From the NCBI GenBank assembly GCA_023663655.1, contig JAMPGZ010000001.1, positions 264,206-328,205 of the forward strand: a stretch of DNA of 64,000 bases, given 5' to 3'. Each line of letters begins with the position of its first letter. The stretch's first letter is position 1. The notes below the pieces were generated by a model. The model worked only from the letters and a program-made list of their open reading frames with translations, had not been told where the DNA came from and ran no database searches. Below, piece after piece: positions 18,015 through 27,519 of this stretch. The DNA is from Lachnospiraceae bacterium (GTDB lineage Bacteria; Bacteroidota; Bacteroidia; Bacteroidales; Muribaculaceae). Both the position numbers and the translations under genes were made by a program.

Positions 18015-20972
18015 ATGAAATATCGGTCAACAATCATCGCAATTTTGTTATGTATAGCAAGCGCTCTCACCGCCGGTGCGGCAAGAGAAAAATATAATTT
18101 CAACAGCGACTGGCTCATAGCTGTCGGCGATGTTCCCGGCAACGAAGACATCAAGCTTGACGACCGCAACTGGCAGCGGGTGACATTGCCATACGCATTC
18201 AACGAGGGAGAGGCATTCAAACTCTCGATCGAGAAACTGACCGATACAGTGAGCTGGTATCGCAAGCACTTCCGCGTTCCCGACATAAAGGACAGCAAGG
18301 TCTTTGTAGAATTTGAAGGGCTGCGTCAAGGCGCCGATTTCTATCTCAACGGCAATAAACTTGGTTTTCATGAAAACGGGATAACCGCCGTGGGATTCGA
18401 CTTGACACCTTATATAAAAAAAGGAGACAATGTCATTGCGGTGCGCATCGACAACGATTGGGACTACCGCGAACGCGACACCAACACCAAATTCCAGTGG
18501 AATGATAAGAATTTCAACGCCAACTACGGTGGAATACCTAAAAACGTGTGGCTCCATGTGACACCTAAAGTGTATCAGACACTTCCGCTGTACAGCAATC
18601 TCAAGACCACAGGTGTATATGTGTATGCGACTGATTTTGATATTCCAAACCGCACGGCGACAGTCAATGCAGAATCGGAAGTGATTAACGAGACCAAGTC
18701 GCCGATGACGCTTTCCTATCGTGTGTCGGTCACCGACATGGAGGGCAACAAGGTCAAGTCATTCACCGGCAAGAGCGCGACGATCCTCCCCGGCGATACC
18801 GCAACCCTCTCGGCGTCGGCAAAACTTGACGACCTCAACTTCTGGAGCTGGGGCTACGGCTACCTATACGATGTTGATACCGAACTGATTGACGACTCAG
18901 GAAAGAGCATTGACAAGGTTACCACACGCACCGGTTTCCGCAAAACCAAATTCGGCGACGGAAAGATATGGCTAAATGACCGGGTGATCATGATGCACGG
19001 TTACGCCCAACGCACATCAAATGAATGGCCTGCCGTGGGGTTGTCAGTGCCTACATGGCTGAGCGATTACTCCAACGGTCTCATGGTTGAATCAGGCGGC
19101 AACGTGGTGCGCTGGATGCACGTGACCCCTTGGAAGCAGGATGTGGAATCATGCGACCGTGTGGGACTAATTCAGGCGATGCCGGCAGGTGACTCAGAGA
19201 AAGACCGCGAGGGCAGACAGTGGGAACAGAGAGAGGAAGTGATGCGCGACGCAATAATATATATGCGCAACAATCCCTCGATACTGTTCTATGAATCAGG
19301 AAATTTCCGCATAAGCCGCGATCACATGCTTGCCATGAAAGCGATCCGCGACAAATATGACCCTCATGGCGGACGCGCCGCAGGGTGCCGTGAGATGCTT
19401 GACGTGGACGATGCCGAATATGGCGGCGAAATGCTCTACATCAACCGGTCGAAAAAGCACCCAATGTGGGCTATGGAGTATTGCCGCGACGAAGCGCTCC
19501 GCAAATATTGGGACGAAGAGTCATATCCTTTCCATAAGGAGGGGGAGGGACCGCTCTACAAAGGTGCCGATGCATCGGCATATAACCGCAACCAGGATCA
19601 GTTTGCCGTGGAAATGGTGCGTCGCTGGTATGACTACTGGCTTGAACGCCCCGGCAGCGGCGACCGCAACAGCAGCGGCGGAGCCAAGATAATATTCTCC
19701 GATACCAACACCCACTACCGTGGAAAAGAGAATTACCGACGTTCGGGAGTGACCGACGCGATGCGCATCCCTAAAGACGCGTTCTTCGCCCACCAAGTGA
19801 TGTGGGGCGACGCATGGGTTGACAATGAAGGTGCCGCCACCTACATCGTTGGGCACTGGAATTATCCCGAAAACACCACGAAGCCTGTCTACGTGGTGTC
19901 AAACGGAGAGGATGTGGAGCTGTTCCTCAACGGCAAGTCGCTCGGACACGGCAAACGCGATTATAACTTCCTGTTCACGTTTGACAACGTGGAGTTCCTC
20001 CCCGGCAAACTTGAAGCCGTGAGCTATGACGCATCAGGCAAAGAGATAAGCCGCTATTCTATAGAGACCGCGGGCGAACCGGCACAATTGCGACTCACCA
20101 CTATTGAGAATCCCATAGGCTTCCGTGCCGACGGTGCCGATATGGCTCTGTTGCAAGTGGAGGTCACCGACTCAGAGGGTCGCCGCTGTCCTATTGACAA
20201 CCGCATGATATCATTCTCCATCGACGGACCCGCAGAATGGCTCGGAGGCATCGCCCAGGGCGATGACAACTACATCCTCAGCAAAGACCTGCCGGTAGAA
20301 TGCGGCATAAACCGCGCCCTGATACGCAGCACCACCGATGCGGGCAACATTACCGTCACGGCAAAAGCTGACGGACTGCCATCGGCATCCGTTTCGCTGA
20401 AAACCATTCCGGTGAGTGTCAACAACGGACTCAGCACATATATTCCCGCGATGGAACTAAAGGGAAATCTTGACAAAGGACCAACCCCTGCCGGAGCATC
20501 TTACAAACAGCGCATGAACACCGTCAACATAGCATCGGTTGAAGCGGGATCGGCTCAAGAGATGGTCAAAAACGCTTATGACGACAATGAGAACTCAGCA
20601 TGGACATCTGACGGCGTTCCGTCAAATTCATGGATAACCTTCACTCTCGAGCGCCCCGCTGCAGTAAGCGACATCACCTTGAAACTGACAGGATGGCGCA
20701 AGCGCTCCTATCCTCTTGAAGTATATGCCGGCGATCAATTGATATGGAGAGGCTACACTCCAAAAGGTCTCGGCTATGTGCATATCCGTCCGGAAAATGC
20801 TGTAAAATCGGATCGCTACACAATACGCCAGGTTGGAGCGGTAACAGAAAAGGATGCATTTGCCATAAAAGAGCTTGCCGGAGGTCCCGCCAATGAGATG
20901 GACACCAAGCCGTCAAAGAAACATCAGCTCAGCATAGTCGAAGCTGAATTTCTGGAGACAAATACACTATAA
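18015..20972 (+). CDS. GH2 family glycosidase with C-terminal discoidin-like domain, secreted
   Basis: 985 residues; signal peptide about 1-23. GH2 order: sugar-binding jelly roll (about 30-200), Ig-like domain, TIM barrel with NNPSILFYESGN and the nucleophile-region AMEYC (Glu488), then Ig-like domains (DUF4982-like, YVVSNGEDVELFLNGKSLG) and a final F5/8-type domain (about 850-960: NAYDDNENSAWTSDG, WITFTLERPAAVSDITL). At the place of the usual Asn-Glu acid/base pair this protein reads Asn430-Phe431; the nearest Glu is Glu427. A related Bacteroidetes GH2 branch also deviates here. It probably acts on a beta-linked host or plant glycan; exact specificity is open. Confidence 0.85.
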   Translation: MKYRSTIIAILLCIASALTAGAAREKYNFNSDWLIAVGDVPGNEDIKLDDRNWQRVTLPYAFNEGEAFKLSIEKLTDTVSWYRKHFRVPDIKDSKVFVEFEGLRQGADFYLNGNKLGFHENGITAVGFDLTPYIKKGDNVIAVRIDNDWDYRERDTNTKFQWNDKNFNANYGGIPKNVWLHVTPKVYQTLPLYSNLKTTGVYVYATDFDIPNRTATVNAESEVINETKSPMTLSYRVSVTDMEGNKVKSFTGKSATILPGDTATLSASAKLDDLNFWSWGYGYLYDVDTELIDDSGKSIDKVTTRTGFRKTKFGDGKIWLNDRVIMMHGYAQRTSNEWPAVGLSVPTWLSDYSNGLMVESGGNVVRWMHVTPWKQDVESCDRVGLIQAMPAGDSEKDREGRQWEQREEVMRDAIIYMRNNPSILFYESGNFRISRDHMLAMKAIRDKYDPHGGRAAGCREMLDVDDAEYGGEMLYINRSKKHPMWAMEYCRDEALRKYWDEESYPFHKEGEGPLYKGADASAYNRNQDQFAVEMVRRWYDYWLERPGSGDRNSSGGAKIIFSDTNTHYRGKENYRRSGVTDAMRIPKDAFFAHQVMWGDAWVDNEGAATYIVGHWNYPENTTKPVYVVSNGEDVELFLNGKSLGHGKRDYNFLFTFDNVEFLPGKLEAVSYDASGKEISRYSIETAGEPAQLRLTTIENPIGFRADGADMALLQVEVTDSEGRRCPIDNRMISFSIDGPAEWLGGIAQGDDNYILSKDLPVECGINRALIRSTTDAGNITVTAKADGLPSASVSLKTIPVSVNNGLSTYIPAMELKGNLDKGPTPAGASYKQRMNTVNIASVEAGSAQEMVKNAYDDNENSAWTSDGVPSNSWITFTLERPAAVSDITLKLTGWRKRSYPLEVYAGDQLIWRGYTPKGLGYVHIRPENAVKSDRYTIRQVGAVTEKDAFAIKELAGGPANEMDTKPSKKHQLSIVEAEFLETNTL

Positions 20973-21091
20973 TTGCCACAGATTCGGATACTTTTCTAAT
21001 TTATTCCTTCAAATTTGTACAACTTGATTATTTTTGTTTATTTTGCGAACCAATCGTTCGAATGTATGGGCACATTACAAATTTTATCAAA

Positions 21092-21802
21092 ATGAGATCT
21101 TTCTTTTTAATTATCACGCTATTTATATCCACCATTTCTTTTAATGCCTATTCTTGGGTATACACCACTCTTAATCCAAATAAGAATGGAAATAATTACT
21201 ATTATTCCCAACCAATAAAAATTTCCAGCATAGACGGGAAGTTAACTTTCAAACTTTGCATAGCGCAATATCGTCCAACCGGAAAGCTCAACTATTTTTT
21301 CATATATCTTCCACCGGAACCTCAATATCTGATTTGGGATACTCCAGACAAGGCTCCGGTCAACTATAAAGATGGATCCATCATGAAAGTTCGTGATGGG
21401 ATGAATGAAGTATTCGACATGACAGTGATGGGAGATCGCAATTGGAAAATCGAGGTAGTAAAACAGAAAAAAGGAGAAACACTGGGTGGCAGTCCAATAT
21501 TCGAGGAGACACGCGAAATAGAGCAAATAGAAGTTTGGTACAATCTCTCTAAGGAAGATTTATATCGAATTGTGGACAATGGATTTAAAAAGATAAGAAT
21601 TGAGAACACGTCGCCCGACGGATATTGGGATTTCAATTTCAGCGAAAAACAGACAAAGGAAAGTGCCAAAGATATTCGTAAACATCTCAATAACATGATG
21701 AAAAAAGTCGAAGAAACCGAACGTGCACTCGTAAAAAGCCGAGAAGAATTGAAGAATAAAAAGCCTGAACCCCAAAAGAAAAAAGTCGTTGAAGAATTTT
21801 GA
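21092..21802 (+). CDS. AT-rich exported protein of unknown function
   Basis: About 236 residues from the ATG at 21092 (an upstream in-frame ATG lies at 21062). Signal peptide about 1-20 (MRSFFLIITLFISTISFNAYS). The middle is beta-rich with many aromatics (YYYSQPIKISSIDGKLTFKL; YFFIYLPPEPQYLIW), and the last 60 residues form a charged coiled coil ending in a Lys/Glu tail. Its base composition is clearly more AT-rich than the neighbours, which suggests transfer. I do not recognise the family. Confidence 0.65.
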   Translation: MRSFFLIITLFISTISFNAYSWVYTTLNPNKNGNNYYYSQPIKISSIDGKLTFKLCIAQYRPTGKLNYFFIYLPPEPQYLIWDTPDKAPVNYKDGSIMKVRDGMNEVFDMTVMGDRNWKIEVVKQKKGETLGGSPIFEETREIEQIEVWYNLSKEDLYRIVDNGFKKIRIENTSPDGYWDFNFSEKQTKESAKDIRKHLNNMMKKVEETERALVKSREELKNKKPEPQKKKVVEEF

Positions 21803-21871
21803 AAAATCAAAATTTAGCGATAAAAGAGAAAAATAATTACGCCGATATTTGGAAATTTGACAGATATAGTA

Positions 21872-21879
21872 TAACTTTG
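21872..21879 (+). promoter_or_regulatory. -7 promoter element of the tRNA-Asp gene
   Basis: TAACTTTG fits TAnnTTTG and ends 14 bases before the tRNA. Confidence 0.6.
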
Positions 21880-21893
21880 CACTCATAATCAAT

Positions 21894-21967
21894 GGTGCGT
21901 TAGTTCAGTTGGTTAGAATACATGCCTGTCACGCATGGGGTCACGGGTTCGAGTCCCGTACGCACCG
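21894..21967 (+). tRNA. tRNA-Asp (GTC)
   Basis: 74 bases fold as a cloverleaf: acceptor GGTGCGT with ACGCACC, D arm around GTTCAGTTGGTTAGAAT, anticodon stem CATGC/GCATG with loop CTGTCAC (anticodon GTC at 21928-21930), T arm CGGGTTCGAGTCCCG, discriminator G. The 3' CCA is not encoded. Confidence 0.97.
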
Positions 21968-21969
21968 CG

Positions 21970-22010
21970 AAAGAGCTGTGTCGTTTTTACGACGCGGCTC
22001 TTTTCTTTTT
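21970..22010 (+). terminator. rho-independent terminator of tRNA-Asp
   Basis: A 15-bp stem (AAAGAGCTGTGTCGT with ACGACGCGGCTCTTT, two G-T pairs) and a T-rich loop, followed by a T tract. Confidence 0.85.
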
Positions 22011-22062
22011 CCATATTATCGCATTGCCGCTTGATTTAATCTATTTTAACAGCATTGGGCAA

Positions 22063-22092
22063 TTGCTATACACCACTTCCTTCCTATCTTTG
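22063..22092 (+). promoter_or_regulatory. recA promoter
   Basis: TTG (22063-22065), 19-base spacer, TATCTTTG (22085-22092): a textbook Bacteroidetes promoter giving a leader of about 33 bases. I see no clear SOS-type palindrome around it. Confidence 0.8.
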
Positions 22093-22131
22093 CATAAAAC
22101 ATAAAAACAGAACAACATAAAAACTACAGAT

Positions 22132-23328
22132 ATGGAAAAACCCAAGAAATCTACCGCTAAAAAAGGAGAAGCAGCCGATCCAGCAGCAGCCAAACGTGAA
22201 GCTCTCGCTCAAGCGATGGCTAAAATCGAAAAAAGCTACGGCAGAGGCGCAGTGATGAAACTCGGCGATGACAGCATCGAAGATGTCGAAGTTATACCCA
22301 CCGGTTCGATAGGTTTGAACTATGCGCTCGGTGTGGGCGGATTTCCGCGCGGAAGGGTGATCGAAATCTACGGTCCCGAATCATCAGGAAAAACCACTCT
22401 TGCCATCCATGCCATAGCCGAAGCTCAGAAGCGAGGCGGCACTGCGGCTATAATCGACGCAGAACACGCATTTGACCGCTTCTATGCCCAGAAGCTCGGT
22501 GTCGACGTGGACAATCTTCTCATCTCGCAGCCCGACAACGGCGAACAGGCGCTTGAAATAGCCGACCAGCTGATACGCTCATCGGCAATCGACATCATTG
22601 TGGTCGATTCAGTGGCGGCGCTTACACCCAAAAGCGAAATCGAAGGCGATATGGGTGACCGCAACGTGGGACTTCAGGCACGACTCATGTCGCAAGCCAT
22701 GCGTAAACTCACCGGCTCAATATCCCGCACCAACACTTGCTGCATCTTCATCAACCAGCTTCGCGACAAAATCGGCGTGATGTTTGGTCCGTCGGAAACC
22801 ACCACCGGCGGTAACGCTCTCAAATTCTATGCATCGGTGCGAATAGACATCCGTCCGTCAAGCTCCATCAAGGAGGGCGACGATATTCTTGGAAAGCGCA
22901 CCAAGGTGAAAGTAGTCAAGAACAAAGTGGCGCCCCCTTTCAAGCGTGCGGAATTTGACATAATGTTTGGCGAAGGTATCTCACACGCCGGAGAAATTCT
23001 GGATCTCGGCGTAGAACTCGATATCATAGGCAAAAGCGGTTCATGGTTCAGCTATGACGGACAAAAGCTCGCACAGGGCAGCGTAGCCGCCAAACGCGTA
23101 ATATCTGACAATCCGGAACTCGCCGAAGAGCTTGAGGCTAAAATCATGGACGCTCTCAAAAATTCGGAGGGTTCGGCAACTTCAACCAAGAAGAAAAAAG
23201 TAAGCCTCAAATCCGACAAGAAGGAAAAGGAAGAAGAGGAAGAGCCGAAGCAGCAGGAAATGGATCTCGACGATGACGAATTCATGGATGTGGACGACTT
23301 CTCTATCGACGATGATGCCGACGAATAA
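22132..23328 (+). CDS. recA: RecA recombinase
   Basis: 398 residues. Walker A is GPESSGKTT (81-89); [29 protein letters not shown], and the DNA-binding loop 2 ([28 protein letters not shown]) are all intact. The C-terminus is extended and highly charged ([23 protein letters not shown], then Asp-rich), longer than in E. coli RecA but usual in Bacteroidales. RecA carries out strand exchange and co-protease activation of the SOS response. It has its own promoter and terminator. Confidence 0.98.
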   Translation: MEKPKKSTAKKGEAADPAAAKREALAQAMAKIEKSYGRGAVMKLGDDSIEDVEVIPTGSIGLNYALGVGGFPRGRVIEIYGPESSGKTTLAIHAIAEAQKRGGTAAIIDAEHAFDRFYAQKLGVDVDNLLISQPDNGEQALEIADQLIRSSAIDIIVVDSVAALTPKSEIEGDMGDRNVGLQARLMSQAMRKLTGSISRTNTCCIFINQLRDKIGVMFGPSETTTGGNALKFYASVRIDIRPSSSIKEGDDILGKRTKVKVVKNKVAPPFKRAEFDIMFGEGISHAGEILDLGVELDIIGKSGSWFSYDGQKLAQGSVAAKRVISDNPELAEELEAKIMDALKNSEGSATSTKKKKVSLKSDKKEKEEEEEPKQQEMDLDDDEFMDVDDFSIDDDADE

Positions 23329-23350
23329 ACCGGCAAACATACAGAAAAAG

Positions 23351-23390
23351 CGAGGGGTAAACAAATTTGTTTACACCTCGTTATGTTTTT
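23351..23390 (+). terminator. rho-independent terminator of recA
   Basis: CGAGG/CCTCG enclose the palindrome GTAAACAAATTTGTTTAC with a single G/A mismatch between; TTATGTTTTT follows. Confidence 0.8.
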
Positions 23391-23404
23391 ATAATTATTG
23401 GAGC

Positions 23405-23478
23405 AGCCCAACCGACCGCATTGCCGTGAAACAGCTTTGCGGGTTGTTATGATTGGTTTAAATTTGCCTCGTGGCGGG
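23405..23478 (-). repeat. solo, degenerate copy of the transposase-associated repeat
   Basis: Contains GCCGTGAAACAGC (23423-23435), GGTTTAAAT and TGCCTCGTGGCGGG, modules shared with the arms at 2985-4032. The CATCTTCGATG box is missing. It lies between recA and the pectate lyase, just upstream of the latter's promoter. Confidence 0.6.
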
Positions 23479-23510
23479 AACAAGGAATTCATGAATTAGA
23501 TGTTAATAAA

Positions 23511-23542
23511 TTTGCATAACTGCCTGTGAATTGCGACCTTTG
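23511..23542 (+). promoter_or_regulatory. promoter of the pectate lyase gene
   Basis: TTTG (23511-23514), 20-base spacer, GACCTTTG (23535-23542), one mismatch to TAnnTTTG. It places transcription after 23545 and so supports the ATG at 23608. Confidence 0.55.
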
Positions 23543-23607
23543 TGCCATTGTTGGGAATATACCTTAAAATATCAACCATAGACAAAAAAAATATCAGCCA
23601 TAAGCAA

Positions 23608-25407
23608 ATGAAAAAATTCTTCACATTAATAGCAGCTTCTGCAATTTCAGTTGCAGCCACAGCCCAGGAGCAAGCTCCTGCATTTCCGGGCGCTGAGGGA
23701 CACGGACGCTACACAACCGGCGGACGTGGTGGAAAAGTGATTCACGTGACAAATCTCAACGACAGCGGCACCGGCTCGCTCCGTGCAGCAGTAAGCGGTT
23801 CGTCAAAGAAGATCGTTGTCTTCGACGTGAGCGGATATATTGACCTGAAAAGCGACCTGAAAGTAGGACCAAATACAACCATAGCCGGACAGACAGCTCC
23901 CGGTGACGGAATAACATTGCGTTATTACACTCTGCGACCGAACGGGAACAATATCATAATACGCTTCATCCGCAGCCGACGTTCTCAAGTGAAGGATGTG
24001 AACGATGGTGCCGATGCGATGTTCACACGCCACTTTTCCGACATGATGATTGACCACTGTTCTTTCTCATGGAGCATCGATGAAGTCGCTTCAGTATATG
24101 ACAACCGCAACTTCTCAATGCAGTGGTGCAACATCACGGAAGGTCTTGCCAATCCGGGACATACCAAAGGGGCACATAGCTACGGCGGAATATGGGGAGG
24201 AAAAGACGCTTCATTCCACCACAATTTTATAGCTCATGTACAGAACCGCGCGCCACGTTTCAACGGTGCCCGCTACGGTTGGGACGGTTACGACAAAACA
24301 AAATACGAAAGTACAGTACAGGCAGAACGTGTCGATTTCCGTAATTGCGTGATGTATAACTGGGGCACCGGTTCAGCTTGCTACGGAGGTCCGGGCGGCG
24401 GCTACATAAACATCGTCAACAACTATTACAAGGCAGGTCCCGGCACTAAAAATAAAACAACAGTTACTCAAGTGACCGTGGCAACAAGCGGCAATGCCGA
24501 CTCAAAACATCCGGAACTTTATGGTTATTCTTCACGATACTACGTGTCAGGAAATTATGTGACAGCAGCAAGCAAGCCGGAAAATTACGACTGGTCGGGC
24601 GTTAAATATGACAACGGCCTGTACACCATAAACGGCGACCGCTACATAAAGGATAAGGCACACCTGTTCGGTGCCAATGAGACATACGTAAAGAACAGCG
24701 CCGGCGATGACTGCATAAAGTTGAAACTCGACGCACCTACCGATCCCGGAACCGTCACCACTCATGATGCCAAAACTTCTTTCGACAAGATATTGCTTTA
24801 TTGCGGCGCCAGCCTTGCCAAAGACGGAGTTGACCTGCGCAATATGGAGGAAGCCCGCACCGGAACCACCACATTCAATGGCAACGCTCCTTATACCAAT
24901 GCCGAAGGCACAACATTCCCGGCGTCAGGCACAAAAGGGATTATCGACTATGTGAATGACCCCGACAAAGCCGAGAACACCAAGACAGCAAGCTATCCCG
25001 TGCTTAATGCCATGAGTCGTCCGGCAGGTTTTGACACTGACGGCGATGGAATGCCTGATGAATGGGAGATAGTCAACGGCTTGAATCCTAATGATGCCGC
25101 CGACGGCAATCTTTACACTCTTGACACTGAGAAGCAATGGTACACGAATGTCGAGGTCTACATGAACTCAATCGTTGAGCATATCGTAAAGGCTCAGAAT
25201 GAGGATGCCATTGATGCTGTCAATGAATATTATCCGGCATTTACAGCAGGAATTAAGGATGTTGAAGCTGACAATTCTCACGAGGTAATCGCCATAGAAT
25301 ATTATTCGCTTGACGGACGCCGCATCCCTGAACCCGCCAACGGCATCACCATACGCCGCATCGTATATGCCGACGGACGCGTGGAAGCCGACAAGGTGAT
25401 CAAGTAA
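23608..25407 (+). CDS. secreted pectate lyase (PL1-like) with T9SS-type C-terminal signal
   Basis: 599 residues from the ATG at 23608 (an in-frame upstream ATG at 23542 lies inside the promoter). Signal peptide about 1-19. A right-handed beta-helix follows with PL1 features: GAEGHGRYTTGGRGGKV, LNDSGTGSLRAAV, NTTIAGQTAPGDGI, MIDHCSFSWSIDE, and the Arg-containing NRAPRFNGAR. Near residue 490 comes a calcium-binding DTDGDGMPDEWEIVNGLNP segment. The last 45 residues (EYYSLDGRRI, then NGITIRR, ending in DKVIK) resemble a type A T9SS sorting domain. Pectate lyases cleave homogalacturonan by beta-elimination. Export by the system at 9.9-16.6 kb is inference. Confidence 0.85.
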   Translation: MKKFFTLIAASAISVAATAQEQAPAFPGAEGHGRYTTGGRGGKVIHVTNLNDSGTGSLRAAVSGSSKKIVVFDVSGYIDLKSDLKVGPNTTIAGQTAPGDGITLRYYTLRPNGNNIIIRFIRSRRSQVKDVNDGADAMFTRHFSDMMIDHCSFSWSIDEVASVYDNRNFSMQWCNITEGLANPGHTKGAHSYGGIWGGKDASFHHNFIAHVQNRAPRFNGARYGWDGYDKTKYESTVQAERVDFRNCVMYNWGTGSACYGGPGGGYINIVNNYYKAGPGTKNKTTVTQVTVATSGNADSKHPELYGYSSRYYVSGNYVTAASKPENYDWSGVKYDNGLYTINGDRYIKDKAHLFGANETYVKNSAGDDCIKLKLDAPTDPGTVTTHDAKTSFDKILLYCGASLAKDGVDLRNMEEARTGTTTFNGNAPYTNAEGTTFPASGTKGIIDYVNDPDKAENTKTASYPVLNAMSRPAGFDTDGDGMPDEWEIVNGLNPNDAADGNLYTLDTEKQWYTNVEVYMNSIVEHIVKAQNEDAIDAVNEYYPAFTAGIKDVEADNSHEVIAIEYYSLDGRRIPEPANGITIRRIVYADGRVEADKVIK

Positions 25408-25419
25408 AGAGAAATAAAG

Positions 25420-25471
25420 CTATAAGTCTAATGAGTCCAATGAGTCCTACGAGGCTTATTGGACTTATTTT
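25420..25471 (+). terminator. terminator after the pectate lyase
   Basis: TAAGTCTAATGAGTC pairs with GGCTTATTGGACTTA through several G-T pairs, followed by TTTTTT. It separates the convergent pectate lyase and histidine kinase genes. Confidence 0.6.
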
Positions 25472-26680
25472 TTAGTGGACGAGGGGAAGTTCGATTCGGA
25501 AGGTGGTGCCCACTCCCACCTCGGATGACGATACGTAGATGCTGCCATTGTGGTACTGCTCGATTATGCGCTTGGCAAGAGCGAGACCAAGACCCCAGCC
25601 ACGTTTCTTGGTGGTGTAGCCCGGGTTGAACACGGTTTTAAAGCGTTTTCTCGGCAATCCCTTGCCGGTGTCGCTCACTTCTATTACGGCATTTCCACGA
25701 TCCTTTTTGGTGACTACAGTTATGGCACCTTCGGCATCCATGGCATCGACAGCATTTTTGATGAGATTTTCCATGACCCATTGAAACAGGGAGTCACTAA
25801 GATTCACATCCATCGCCTCGGGGCATACTTCCACGCTCAATTTTATGCGACGTGAGATGCGTGTAGCCATATATTCGCTTGCATCAACCACCACACGGTT
25901 CACATCGGTCAGCTCCATCTGAGGCTTTGACCCTATTTTGCCAAAGCGCGAGGCGATAGTCGACAAGCGCTTCACATCCTTGTCCATCTCAGCCACCATC
26001 TCCTTGTCAACCCCCATCGAGTCAAGCAGCTCCAGCCAAGCCATGAGCGATGATATCGGAGTGCCAAGCTGATGAGCGGTCTCCTTGGAAAGCCCTACCC
26101 ACACCTTGTTTTGCTCCGCTTTTTTGGTGGATGTAACGGCAAAATATACCACCCCCACAAATATCAGCATCACCAGCAGCTGAACATAAGGATAATAATT
26201 GAGCATCTTCAGCAAGCGGCTGTCCTCATAATAAAGATGCTGCGAATTGCCCGGCGACAGGATGAGGTGTATCACATTGGAGGTGCCACGCAACTTTGCG
26301 AGTTTTTCTTTCAGAAACGCCTCGTTGGCTTCCGAAATATATAGCGGATTTAGAGAATCGACCGGTTCGGGGAGATTGAAATTACGGTGCATTATTATCA
26401 CACCTTCGTCATCGGTAAGCAGCACAGGAATAGTGCGGTTGCCCTCGATGATACGCAACAGGAAATCAATGTCGGCAGGTGCCGCCACATCATCATCGGC
26501 ATTGCCCATGTTGATTATCGCCTTAGTGGCATCAGCCCATATCTCCATGCGCTGACGTTCCTGCGTGGCGACATCATTCACAATGCGTTCCGAGACATAC
26601 AGAAACAGCAACACAAGCCCGATGGCAATGACAAAGAAAGCCATTGTGCCGTAGCGTCTTATGTCATAGATGTTCTGCAT
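25472..26680 (-). CDS. sensor histidine kinase without an adjacent response regulator
   Basis: 402 residues. Helices near 12-30 and 170-187 bracket a periplasmic sensor of about 135 residues. The kinase core has the phospho-acceptor motif KETAHQLGTPISSLMAW, N box NLIKNAVDAM, DTGKGLP and GWGLGLALAKRIIE, all intact. Family enzymes phosphorylate a response regulator, but none is encoded here. The start codon overlaps the stop of the HAD gene (TGATG arrangement), so it is the fourth gene of a leftward operon that starts with the GMP-mannose enzyme. Confidence 0.9.
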   Translation of the reverse strand: MQNIYDIRRYGTMAFFVIAIGLVLLFLYVSERIVNDVATQERQRMEIWADATKAIINMGNADDDVAAPADIDFLLRIIEGNRTIPVLLTDDEGVIIMHRNFNLPEPVDSLNPLYISEANEAFLKEKLAKLRGTSNVIHLILSPGNSQHLYYEDSRLLKMLNYYPYVQLLVMLIFVGVVYFAVTSTKKAEQNKVWVGLSKETAHQLGTPISSLMAWLELLDSMGVDKEMVAEMDKDVKRLSTIASRFGKIGSKPQMELTDVNRVVVDASEYMATRISRRIKLSVEVCPEAMDVNLSDSLFQWVMENLIKNAVDAMDAEGAITVVTKKDRGNAVIEVSDTGKGLPRKRFKTVFNPGYTTKKRGWGLGLALAKRIIEQYHNGSIYVSSSEVGVGTTFRIELPLVH

Positions 26681-27519
26681 CAGCGGTATCGGTTAAAATC
26701 CTCTTCCATAAATCGTGCCACCGCATCCTCATCGTTGTGCCCTATCACTATGTCGGCAGCCTCTTTCACCTGCGGGAAGGCATTTCCCACAGCCACGCTC
26801 AGGTCAGCGACAGCCATCATCGACAAGTCGTTAAGATTGTCGCCGAAAACCACCACACGCTCCGCTCCGCAATCATCGGCAAGTTTCCTTACGGCAGCCG
26901 CCTTGCTTATGCCGGGGGCGAATATCTCTATTATCCCAACGTCATTGCGGAAAATGTCCACATAATTGCTAACTGAGCATGACACCGTAGCCCTGAGGTC
27001 ATCGGCAAGAGCATTGATGCTCTCAACGCTACCCATGGCAAAAAAGAGGATGGTGCGGCTCTGACTAAAACATTCCTCGCGAGATGAATCAAGATTGAAG
27101 CGCTTTAATTTAAGATCGACTCGCTCAACCACAAACTTTTCATCGTGAGGAGAGAGCGGACCGTGGTGGTAAACTTGCATCACATTATCGAGAGGCAACG
27201 TGTAGACAAACGGATTTATCCCCCACTTCTCAGCCTTGCTCCCTATCTCAGCCACTGTGGCGGGTTCAATGAAATGAGAATCCACATAAACTTTAGCCTC
27301 ACGATCCCATAAAGTGGCGCCGGTCATCACTATCGCCGGAAGTCTTGTAACGGTGTGTTCAAGCAAAGGCTCGACCGTAGCCGGAGTGCGGGCAGTGGCA
27401 ACAGTTATCAATGCACCTTCCCGGCTCAACCGGCTCACAATCGCCGCACTTACCGAACTGACCCGGCTGGAGGAGTTGAGGAATGTTCCGTCAAGATCGG
27501 TGACATACAACGTCCTCAT
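26680..27519 (-). CDS. Cof-type HAD hydrolase (sugar-phosphatase-like)
   Basis: 279 residues with HAD motifs DLDGTFLNSS (nucleophile Asp8), TATARTP, Lys in the ISKAAAVRKL segment and VVFGDNLNDLSMM, plus a Cof-type cap between. Such enzymes dephosphorylate sugar phosphates or FMN. It overlaps the thioesterase gene by 4 bases and the kinase gene by 1 base, so translation is coupled. Confidence 0.9.
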   Translation of the reverse strand: MRTLYVTDLDGTFLNSSSRVSSVSAAIVSRLSREGALITVATARTPATVEPLLEHTVTRLPAIVMTGATLWDREAKVYVDSHFIEPATVAEIGSKAEKWGINPFVYTLPLDNVMQVYHHGPLSPHDEKFVVERVDLKLKRFNLDSSREECFSQSRTILFFAMGSVESINALADDLRATVSCSVSNYVDIFRNDVGIIEIFAPGISKAAAVRKLADDCGAERVVVFGDNLNDLSMMAVADLSVAVGNAFPQVKEAADIVIGHNDEDAVARFMEEDFNRYR

